Below, piece after piece: positions 51,097 to 62,110 of a stretch of DNA of 64,000 nucleotides; position 1 is the first letter of the stretch; every line of letters starts with the position of its first letter. The notes beneath the pieces were generated by a model. It ran no database searches and was not told the DNA's origin. It was given only the letters and a program-made list of their open reading frames with translations. The position numbers and the translations under genes are program-made. Origin of the DNA: Phylloscopus collybita (taxonomy: Eukaryota; Chordata; Aves; Passeriformes; Phylloscopidae); assembly GCA_027886175.1 (NCBI GenBank), contig JAJNNQ010000075.1:33324501-33388500 (forward strand), given 5' to 3'.

Positions 51097-52198
51097 AAGA
51101 AAGCTGGCTAACCAAGGTAGTGCTACCAGTTGCAATTGACCATTCCAGAAGAAGACAAAGCAGAAAAAACAATAAGAATGATGGAATATGGGATTTTCCA
51201 GGAAAGAGCTTTTTCATCTCTTTGGAAAACTAAGGTTTATATCATGCTTAAAGGGGGACTGCCATAGGACCTGTCAGGTTTATACAGTTTCCATGGTAAA
51301 CAAATAGAGGAATGAGTCCTTCCAAATCCATCTATAAAAATGCTGTCTTCCAAGCAAAAAACAGCACAAAGTTAAGCCTTTTGTTTCTGAAACAGAATTG
51401 AGGCCCTTCATTATTTTTTGTGTCACATGAATCTTACACTAACCATTCTGAAAATATCATAAAAATATGAAGAACTGATTTTAAGTGATTACTCCATTTA
51501 ATGTATGGACACAGTTCATTAACTGTCTGTCATAATATAAAAGAGCTCTTAACATTTTGAATACTTTGGCTGTTTGCTGACAAGGGAAAAGAACATAATT
51601 TCATTTTTTATCCTTTCATATACAATCTGAAAGAGCACTTACTTTGTTCCATCAGCCATGAGCAAAGGGTCTGGTGCTATCCCTCCCCTGGCTGAACTCT
51701 CCTCCTCCCCCTTGCTGAGCTATAAAACACACACTGGAAAATCCTACCTATTGCTATAACAGTTCAGTAAGAGACAATATAGAGAAAAGTAGAAAAGTTA
51801 CAACAGGTACCTTGAAGCTTAACTGGGAAAAAAAACAACCCTCAGTGAATCATGAGACTCACAACAATATCCAGAGGGGATGTAGTCTGCCATGTGTTTC
51901 ACCTGTGTGGAGTTTATTACAGAGTTGGAGATTACTTTTGTTGTCTTGGAAGAGAACAAGTATTGATTTATCCAGGATGAATTGCATTTTAGCTCCCTCC
52001 AATTTATTCTAAAAAGTAATCTGGGCCCCTCAGTTGTTCTGAGGTGATGTAAGTAATTCCAGAGGGCAACTCATTTTGTCCTAAAGGCTCTAAAATAAGA
52101 AGGATATTGTTCTGAACAGAGGGAATCTAAATGCTAAATACCCCTTTAAGTTTAAGAAGTCTTACAGAACCATCCCTGATATTTAACAGCTTAAACCC

Positions 52199-52213
52199 TT
52201 TTTTTTTTTTTTT
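52199..52213. repeat. T15 homopolymer
   Basis: A run of 15 T is visible directly, with no associated element. Confidence 0.85.
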
Positions 52214-55200
52214 ACAAAAATAGAAGGAAAAAATACAAATAAGAAAATGAACAAAAGATATCTATAGAGTTGTTATGAAATCCTTATAGATTTGGTGATA
52301 GACTAACTGGGGATCAACCACACAGTAATGTTTTGTTCTACAATGCACATTTCACTTTACCTGAAACAGATATTGGAAGAATAGAATGGCTGTTTTTATA
52401 CAGATATTTATTTCACTTACTACTGTGATGTTTTGAATCTTGGTAAATTATGCTCCATCCCAATTAACAACCAGACCCCCTGTCCTCCCAGGTATTTTGC
52501 TGTGCAGCTCAACCTGCTCCTCTATTCTACTCTAATAATTACTTAACAAGCCAGACAGGAAGCTGTTATCCAACTCTTCCTCCAGTCCTGTAATAACAAA
52601 AACATTTCTCTTGGCCACAGTCTCCATTAACATGCTTTCCTTGTCACTTTTGCTTCTGGTTTTTATATTATCTCAAATGGAAAGCTTTGGTGGTGTGGTA
52701 GGTAGCTAACCCAAAATGCTTATTCAAAACATTCACACTGTTGTGTGAATCCCTGTGGTCTTAATTCAGAAGTCCCTGAAGGTACTTCTTCCCTGTCACA
52801 CTCCTAGATGGCATGCACTCAGAGCTCTGTAACTCAGTCTTCAGATTAAAAAAAAAAATCTAAATGTGAAGTTATTTCAAATGCTTGTTTTATAAGGGAA
52901 AACAAGGGAAGGGAAATTTTCTCATAGGAGGAGTAAATTTGTCACAAACCACCCAAATGCAGGACCCATATGCACTTGAAAATCTGGGAACCCCTTGAGA
53001 GCTCTGGTGTGTTTCAGGTGAATTGGCTTCTCTTCTCTGCCTAATGTTCACACATTTCCCTTTATCCTGGCCATCTTTCTTTCCTTTCCCTATATTCCTG
53101 TCTTAAACCTGTTGTACTCTCCTACCTAAAACTGGGCTCATGTGTGAGAGATCTAATCAATTAACTCTGAGCCCTCTTTGTGCTGAAGGCAGGAGTTACA
53201 TACACTAATAGATGTTATTATATCTATATTTTTTTTTTCTCAGGAACTTTCAAGCCCCACCAGAAGCTGCACTAAGCTTATTAGGAGCACATACCACAGA
53301 CTTGTGTAAACTTGTGTATCCTATGGTTTTCCTGTCTGGAATGAGGAAGATATCCTCATGGCCTCTGGGACTGCCTCATGTGCTCTTTCATTGTGCAAAT
53401 AACAATTGAATATATGCACTGAGGACACATCTTAAGTATTTAATATGGAATACTATGAAAAAATAGTTCCAAGTCATCTGAAAAGACTTCCTTTTCAAGC
53501 AGTCTTCAAAAAATTAAAAGCACAATCCTTAATATCATTTGTCCTCAGCTATTTTTAACCACAAATGTAGTATAAAATTTACTCAAAAGTTTCTTAAGAG
53601 TATATCTGTCACTGGGAAAAAAATTATTTTTAGGATATGTGAAAGAAGAGAACAAGTTCCTAACATTCCTCTTAGCAAGAACACAAACTGAAATATATCT
53701 ACTTATTTTTATCTGATGTTATGTTCAATGCAGGAGAGGACTGAGGAAGATTTTCTTGTGTACAAGACCCAGTTCCACGAACTCACATTTCCCAGTGTCC
53801 TGGTGGGGAGTGACTGACCTCTGGGCAAACGCGTTCTGAAGGGCAGCTACAACAGTGCTGCAGCTTCCAGGAAAGGCACCAGCCACAGGGTTTGTCACAG
53901 AGCAGAGAGAGGCACCACTGGCTGCACACAGGAGAAACTGGAGCTCCTCCTCCACAAACAAGATCGCTGTGGGACATGTCAGACACGTTTCAGACAGTAA
54001 ATAATACGAATAATTGGTGAATACACATGGCTTTCTCAGTTCCACTACTTAGGCAGCTGATAAAAGAAATATTGTTATTATTCTATTTAATTAGCAGTGG
54101 AATTTTGGTTCCAGAAATTCTGCTGAGGAAAGGAAAATCAGGAAAACTGAAGGGTTACTGAACGGCTTTATAAGAAACAGGTTATCTCGCTGTCACAAAA
54201 GAGGACTTATTAGAGACATATTTCAAATCCTTCCTATAGATTATTTTATTTTATGACAATTTTTCTTTCTTTACTTCATTCCTTTTAACACTTTTTTCTG
54301 CCATATCTTTAAAATTTTTTCCATTATTTTGGCAACTGGACATCGCTATTCAGTAAGTAATCTAAAAGTATTTCAGAACCATCCAAGTTCAGATTAAACT
54401 GACCATCTCAAGAAAACAAAGTTTTATAAATCATTTTGCTCACTTGAATCAACAAAGCATGACTGAAAAAAAAAGAGCATTTATATTCAAGACTTCAAAC
54501 TTTAATTCTAAAACCTAAAGCTGGATCTTCGTACATTCTGTGTTAATTTTTTTCTAAATATAACCATAACATTTCACTGGAGTATGACCCTTTTCTATAT
54601 TTTTTTTTTAATAGTGCCATACTACCTTGTTATATGAGCCAGTGTTCTATACATGTATGTAAAGTGGTGTGTGCTCATGATAAGCTTGGAAATTTTTCAT
54701 AAGAAGAAATTTTTGGCTATTCAAGATTTCTCATTTTTCTGTATCTCATCTGATTATTTCCCATAAGTATATTCTGTCTCTTGTTGAAGACCACATGTGA
54801 AAAATGCCATTTTGTTTCTCAAAACTGATATACAGAAGGGTTTGGGCTTTCAAAATTGAGTCTGAAAGCAGATTATAGCTATAAGCATGGAATTGCTACC
54901 ACAGCATCATAAAACAGTATAAAAGACTGTCAAACTTTCAGCACTTGAAAAGAAAGCCTTATTTAAAAAATCTTTCCATATGTTAATCAGATGTTCACAC
55001 TACTTTACTTTATTTTGATGTTAAATTTACTCAGAGACAGATATTATTATATTCAACCACCATCAAGTGGCATCAACTTTCTGGAGAAAACTGAAAGGAT
55101 ACAAATGTGTCTTTATCAAGTACATGCTAAAAGGAGCTTTACGTTGTTAAACTGGCTTGGAACAATTATGCTGCCAAGTGAGACGCACATAAAGAAAGAT

Positions 55201-57539
55201 GCATTCATGCAAATATAACAAGAACAAAAGTAAAACTAGTTCAAGGACCTTCAAAGTTCTTTTGCCAAATCTTAAAGTATGTCATTTACTGGAAATTTTC
55301 TCAGGAAAATAACTAAGGAAGAATAAATCATTGATTAGGAACTTATTTATGAGGGAGACGGGCAAAAAGAAAGTGACAGACATCAAAATAAAGTAAAGAA
55401 TAGTAAAACAATTCCATTTGTCCTAAGACACTTCAAATTTCTTGTTATTCCATGTATATCTTTCAGGAAGTCCACCTCTCTGCATTTAACATTTAACGAA
55501 AGTGAAAATCAGCCACCGTACACACAATTAAACAACAAAATTATACAGTCATTGTGATTCTTGTGTAGCACAGACTATTTAAGATAATTAGTTAGTCATT
55601 CAGTGATCAGAAAATGGATTATAGCACATTTTTTCTGATAATCCTGACACTGCTTCAGACATAAAGTGTTTTCATGAGAAGAATTTCACACCAGAGTTCT
55701 CAGTTGAAACTGCCCACCAGTTTAAGCTTATCTTTTTAATAGCTGCCATCTTGTTGGCAATTTAAAATTAACTTTTCAAGGGGCATTTAGTTAAGGCCTA
55801 CAGACAGAGATTTTGTACATTTTCAAAAACCATAAAACAGCAAAATGTTATTCAGGCCAGTAGAATAGTCTTCAAGCAGAGTAAGATACTCACAGGCATG
55901 GGCAAAACAAGAAACACTTGTATCATTACCTCATCATCCTCTCCTGACCACTTTTGAGCAATAGATGGGATAGGATCCTCTCAGTATCCTTTTGCTGGGT
56001 TCATATTCTCCACAACATGGAGCTTCTCTCATCTTGGCTTTCTCTCTGGCTTCTCTGAAGTTGGTGGAGTCCCTTTGATTTATAATTAGAAGTGCTTTTC
56101 TTGTTCTTTCTGACTCCAAAGTCCTTTTATGTGTGACTAACTTGGTCAATATGTTTTTAAAGTTTCCCACTGAGAAAAATGTAATTGGGACAAAACCCAC
56201 CCCTCTGGAGACAAACTACTGAAAAAATTAGCTTCTTAAGGTACTCCTGTATTTGATATGGGCCCAATGTACACAAATCTATTAACATAATTCCATTATA
56301 ATTATACAGACACGGACAGCATTCCTCATCTATTTTCATAACACAAGGAGTTTGGGGAGACAGCATCCTCTGTAGTAGGCACTAAAGATGCCTTAATCTC
56401 AACTCCTGTTCAAAAGCTGTGGGGTTGGCAGGCTGAAGCATCATGTGCTACAAATTTGAAGCCACTGTTGCAGTCTTTGTTTATTGATAGAATCAGGAAA
56501 AGGGTAGCATTATCCCATGCTCTCCCTATTCCAATACTACATGCTTAAAATAGTAGTTAATGTAGTAGTTTCTTCAAAATTTCCTCACAGTTGTCCAACA
56601 GGACTCATGCCATAGAGGAGGACTTGGTAAAGAAGTGGAAGATAACACTGAGCAGAGCTTCCCTGCTTCCTAAGGAAATGAGTATCATGAACTTAAGGAC
56701 TAGAGTTGGTTGAGCTGACAACAAAATCAATTGATTTCAGAATCATGGTGCAGGGCTTTTTCAATTACCACCAGGAATGAAATACCTTATTTGGGGAAAG
56801 GGATGTGGGCTCTCTTGGATCTAAAAAGTTTTGGAAGTTTTGTAGGCAAGTTCATGGGGCAGACTTAGCTTAACTGACTTGCAGGGAATTTCCCCTTTCT
56901 AAAGTCTGGCTGGACCACCACCATGCTCCAGCTACATCCAGCTGTCAGAATAGCTCTTTGTGGCTATTGGGGGATATCAGTGTGAAATTAACTGTGAAAT
57001 GAAAAAGACCTATAACTGAACCTTTTCTGGCAGTTTGTCTAGTCCAAAGCAAGGAGCAGTGATTAAAAAGGTTGTTATGAACTGTAAGAATACCACACCC
57101 CAAACTATTTGCTTGCACTTTGAACCAGAGCATTAAAGATCAAATGCATGACTTATGTTGTAGCTTCATATCGTCTCTAGGAAACCTTTCATAAGGTTAA
57201 TGGATACAGCTGTCACCCTTTGAGACAAAGTGATCATCTGAGTTCAGCAGGAAAGCTGCAGCTATTGCATTCAGCTTGACTTCATATTTCTGGAGTAGTT
57301 CGGGCATCCAATTCCCACATCAGTTTCGCTGGACAGTAACACAAGCAGAAAGTGAGAAAGAGCTTCTGGGGCTAATGGCCAGATTTGCACTGTAACACAG
57401 CTAAAAACACTAAGAAATATGGGTTCCAAACCCCAGTACATCAGGGACAAACTAGAAGAGAAGCCCTGTGCTGTGCTTAAGTTAGAGTTTTTCTTTTAGG
57501 AGGTATGAACTACAAACTCCTGTTCTGAATGCAAGTATA

Positions 57540-57587
57540 TTTATTATAAGTAATAATAAATATATATTTATTATTACTTATAATAAA
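57540..57587. repeat. Perfect 48-bp AT palindrome
   Basis: The 24-bp left arm (TTTATTATAAGTAATAAT then AAATAT) is followed with no spacer by its exact reverse complement; I checked all 48 bases. The immediate flanks (A at 57539, C at 57588) do not pair. The sequence is nearly pure A/T and could form a hairpin or cruciform without a loop. Confidence 0.92.
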
Positions 57588-57717
57588 CCATATAACACCA
57601 TAAATAATAACAGCAACCTCTTGAGTGAATCTTGGCCATTGTAAATTCATTTTTCTCTAGTAAGTTATCAGCTCTCACTCTTTCTGGCAAGGAAAATCCA
57701 CTTGCAGAAAATGTGTT

Positions 57718-57758
57718 TAATTATAAAGCAACATTTATGTAGTGTGGGAATACTTTGC

Positions 57759-57799
<41 letters not shown>

Positions 57800-57842
57800 T
57801 AATTTCAGCTGGTTTAACATGCAATATTCCTTCAAGAAAAGC
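57718..57842. repeat. Unclassified dispersed repeat, copy B, with T37 tract inside
   Basis: TTTAATTATAAAGCAACATT, TATGTAGTGTGGGAATACTT, the T37 tract at 57762-57798, then TTTCAGCTGGTTTAACATGC and AATATTCCTTCAAGAAAAGC match copy A at 46988-47088 in order. The T tract sits exactly where copy A has T8, so it has expanded in place. Confidence 0.6.
57762..57798. repeat. T37 homopolymer
   Basis: An uninterrupted run of 37 T, the longest homopolymer in the window. It lies inside repeat copy B and is likely unstable in length; sequencing error in its length is possible. Confidence 0.85.
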
Positions 57843-59213
57843 TTCCTTGATAAATAGAAACGTGGACCAAGCAGGCTTATTTCTCAGATCTTCACAGTTT
57901 TAGTGACTTTTACTAACAGCATGATTTCTAATTGTGATAGTGCTCTTAAGAGAAAAGAAAAATTTCAACTCTCTGGACTCAGTGTGATTAGAAATACTAC
58001 TGGGAATGGAAAACCCAGAAAAATTTACCTCATTACTATCCCCATCCTCAATACACACAATGATATCAGTTTCTAAATCTAAATCTCTTTGTAAAACTCA
58101 GTTCTGACTTCAGGGCTTGTTGCTTAGGGATTCTTTTTTCTTTGCAGAATTTCTGATCTTTATCAGCATTCAACATTTCTGAGTAATTTCTCTTGAATGG
58201 TCCATGTACCTTCACAGCTGTTTGCAACTTGACAAGTAGAAATACAGAGTGTTCTTTCTTTTCTTTCCATTATGCACTAAATGATGAAAGGAGGAAGACA
58301 GGTCATTGCCAGTAAAGATGCAATTGAACATAAAAATCACCTAAAAGTCCCACAAATCAATTAAAGCCAATGAAAACCAAGGATCTTAATTTAAATCCAA
58401 CTAATTCAGCTTTCATTTTTGAACCAGGAATAATGTTTCTGAAAGCTCAGTTCAGAATGAAATATTATTCACTTATGGTAGATCTGGGAGAATGAAGAAG
58501 CAGAGGGACAACAGGGAGGGGAAATATCATTCACTGGGCTGAGACAGGGTGGCCAAGAGAGTAGGATGAGAATTGCAGTAGGAGAAATTGCAGAGAAATG
58601 GCAGGAAAATGATGCTGAGATGTGCAATTTAACTTGCAAACCCTCTCTCTAACACCTTTTTATTGTTTTCAGTTTTCCAAACAAAATAGGATTGTGCAGT
58701 TAGAAACTTCTTATCTAATCAGATAAATCTACTGACAAAGTAACCATAAACTAAACAAATTGACAGCTGCTCTTGTGGCTGTTGGAGCTTGTAAGATATT
58801 TCATCTTGTGAGGCAATGTATTTTCCCAGCATATAAACCAAAATTACACACACAAAAAAGAAATCAAGTTGAAGTTAACTATTAAAATAGATGTTCATAG
58901 TTCTGAGTAAAGGTGATAGCATGATTTTTCTTTAAATACTTATTTGTATTTTGTTCATCAATAATATCACTATAGATTTATCTGTAAGAATTAGGGATAA
59001 CTACTGGGATTGCATGATCATTTAAATCCATTCTCAACAGTAGTGGATTTCATCATAGTGACTGACCTGGAGGAGCTCATCCTGCTAATGTAATCCTACC
59101 ATGTACTTAAAAGGAACCACTGACATAAACTCTTCTAAAACTCCCTTGCATCTTCACAGTTTTAGACTTCTCTTGGTACTCTTTTCCTTTTTTGATTTCT
59201 GTATTTTTACTTG

Positions 59214-59240
59214 TTTTTTTTTTTTTTTAACTTTTTTTTT
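59214..59240. repeat. Interrupted poly(T) tract
   Basis: T15 at 59214-59228 and T9 at 59232-59240 are separated by AAC. On the minus strand this gives a spurious Lys-rich peptide end. Confidence 0.8.
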
Positions 59241-59911
59241 AATTGTTTGGAATTACACCCCTCCTTCAGCATACAAAATCTAAGGATATTCTTCCCTAAA
59301 TCTAGCAACAGATGAAGACAGCTGCAGACAAAGTGACTTGCTGAAACATCAGCTGCAGCCAGCGGTTCCAGCTTGTTGGAACGCCACCATCTATATGCTT
59401 GAGAGACTTTCTGGAACCATACAGCACTACGGATGACTGCTAGGGGAGTCATAACATAAGACATGCAGATGTTCCTGCTTACTCCACCCAGTCCCAGTTT
59501 ATTCAATACACTGAACTATATTAGCTTCTTAAGGAAGCAAGAAATGATAAGCATTAAAATGCCACGGAGCACTAGTTCATGACATGTGCTTCTCCCTTGG
59601 ACCAAAAATCCTGATACCGTAAGAGCAAAAGAACAACTGAGGTCTTACTTCAATGTAACATCTCAAAGAAAGAATACACCTGGGACTTTTTGTCCCTCAG
59701 ATGACTGTTTACATCAGAGCAGAGTTTAAAAAAAGAAACACAGCAGTGAATCACTGGTAAAGTCTTTGCTAAAGTTACAAGAGGCCTGAGAGGCTGATGG
59801 AAAATTTTACTGACTATAGAAGAAATCCTCTTTCCTTTTTTTTAATGTATCCTTGCACATTTGAATTGTAATGTACAGATAGGGTGGAACATGTAAAGTA
59901 GATGCATAAGG

Positions 59912-59964
59912 ATGCTATATTTTAAGTTAAAATAGGAAATGCTAGGTTTTAAGCTAAAATAGTA
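59912..59964. repeat. Imperfect 26-27-bp tandem duplication
   Basis: ATGCTATATTTTAAGTTAAA (59912 on) is repeated directly as ATGCTAGGTTTTAAGCTAAA (59939 on), followed by a third ATGCTG start. The copies differ at about four sites, so the duplication is not recent. Confidence 0.75.
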
Positions 59965-62018
59965 ATGCTGAAATCCTCTTTCCCTCTCTCTGTCACTGTG
60001 ATTGCTTATGTTCTCAGAGCCTCAGCCTGGGAAAGAATAGATATGAGACAAACAAGGAAAATATGGAAAAAATTATCTCCTGTGTGCTTTTTATACAGGA
60101 CATAGGGTTTGAAGGCACAACAGAGAAAATTCCATGTTATGAGGGAGGTCTGGAAAGCCTGTGTCTGTGTGAAGTTTTCCTTTTTGTAGTGCCCCAAATT
60201 AGATGAACAAAGCTCTTGAGCCAGCTGTTCCCAGCCTCAGCAAAAGTTGGTGGAATGTAAAGCTGTTCAGTTCCACCAGTTTCCTCAACCTGGAAATGCA
60301 TATTGTTTTACAGGAGGTAAAAAATTATTTCAACATCATATCAGTAAAAGGCAAAAAACCTTTCTCTATTATCTTTGCTAAATTTGTTTGGAAGACTTAT
60401 GCCATGAGAAACTCAGGATTACACAAGTGAAACTCAAGGGAGACATCCAAAAGAGATCTCATTTCAGCACAAGACTGATCCACTTACCTCTATTTATTAA
60501 AATACATCTATTTATCTCTCAACCATTCCTTACTTCAGATGAATTTAATATTAGGAGTTAGGAAAAAAAATCACAAGCATCTGAAATACCAGAAATAGAG
60601 TGCCAAGAGTCAAAGTTTCATCTTGAACCTATCTAATCAAAATGATACATCGTCTACCTTAATTTCATGAGCATCACATACTGCAACCTTGAAGTAAAGC
60701 TTAGAGTGACAGGCACCACCATGGCTGAAGTGTGTTCTCCCCAGTGTCTCTGCCATGGTCACCTGAAAGCTGCTCAGGCAGTTGCTCTGAAGACTTCTCT
60801 AGCTTTTCCTGTGTATCTAAAAGAGACCATGGAGATTTATTCCCCCCTCCCTTTTTCACACAGTTGAAGAATGGTAATTAGGAAGCTGAAGTGCAATATC
60901 CCCCTGTCATGCAGGCAGGCAAACCCCTATTTCCCAGGGAGCTCTTTAACCACAAGACTATAAACATCAGGCTATGCAAAGCACCAGGGTGGGGTGGGAG
61001 AGGAGAAGTTCCCACTTTGAAGATAAGTCGTTGTGAAGGCATCAGTTCTACGTTCATCATCCTAGAGAGATAGGGTGACAGTGAACACACCTGGTGCCTA
61101 CCATCAGAGAGAGGGTGGCAGGGTCTCACATTTTGAGAGAAAACTGTGTATACTAGGTTAGAGCTTCACATTATAAAAAAGAGAAAGAAATTCCAGATAT
61201 CTTCCAGCAGAGTTTGATCCTTTTGTAAAGCAGTTATTAATACTTTTGCTTTGCACAAGGATCCTCCAGAAGGATATCTGTCCATCAGACATCAAGTGTC
61301 TAGAAGCACTTCTTTATATCCTGGGAGCATACAAAAGGGCAGGGTCCCAGACAAATACAGCTAGCCTTAGATAGCTGTGTTATATACTTCTGGATGCCTC
61401 ATCTTTGTGCCAGGCCTACCTCCTACATTAAATGTAGCCCAATGTTTACTGTGAACATGAGGTCAGGTGTCCATAAGCAGACCTGTTATAAACTGCTGAA
61501 TAGATTCATGGCTGGCAGATTAGCTGTTTCACTGTCCTCCATATTGCAACACTACTGGAATTCACCCAGACACTTTTTAACTGCCCTGTAATTGAAGGAT
61601 TTGCTGAAGAATTTGGGAATGTTAGCAATCAAGACGCCTGCCACTGCAAAATTAAAAATATAAAATTGTCTGTGTTCTTCTGTAGAAAGTAATTTTTCTT
61701 GAGTTTGCTTCCACCAAAAAATGGATGTCATGCCATTCACTTCAAAGTGTGATCTGGGCTTAGATGTTTAGTAGGAACTGAATCAATTGTTATATTTTCC
61801 AACAGACCACAGAAGACAGAAGTGCCTGATAGACAGACTTGGTTAAAACAGACTGGATTTAATCAAAATGCTTACATTGACAAGCTCATTGACAGGCACA
61901 CAGGATCACCTGTACAACCTCACTAAATTTGGAGAAAGAAAAGATATGAAAACATAAACAGAAATAACAGCTATCTTGTTTTAAATCACCTCTCTTGATA
62001 AATGAAAAAGTTAAAACT

Positions 62019-62110
62019 AAAAAAAAAAACAACAAACCCAAACAAACAAAAAACCAAACAAAAACAAACAAACAAAAACCAAAACAAAAAACCCCACCCA
62101 AAAATACAAA
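62019..62110. repeat. (AAAC)n-like A/C-rich low-complexity tract
   Basis: A long run built of AAAC, AAAAC and ACCAA units, about 90 bp, with no G and almost no T. It may be the expanded tail of a lost retroposon, but no body is recognised beside it. Confidence 0.8.

Larger units (their letters stand above)
46855..57539. other. AT-rich non-coding stretch
   Basis: No gene is recognised. It holds one copy of an unclassified repeat (46988-47088), a direct repeat pair (49669-49728 and 51033-51096), a T15 run (52199-52213), a GC-richer patch (53757-53995) and a TATA-like CAAAACA-flanked site near 51722. Open frames are short; the longest is minus 53725-54045 (106 codons), without recognised similarity. 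Confidence 0.55.

Noticed and set aside
53212..53409. Plus-strand acceptor (poly-T then CTCAG at 53243) followed by a 55-codon frame
   Set aside because: The polypyrimidine tract is a homopolymer, no donor or nearby poly(A) signal fits, and the peptide is not recognisable.
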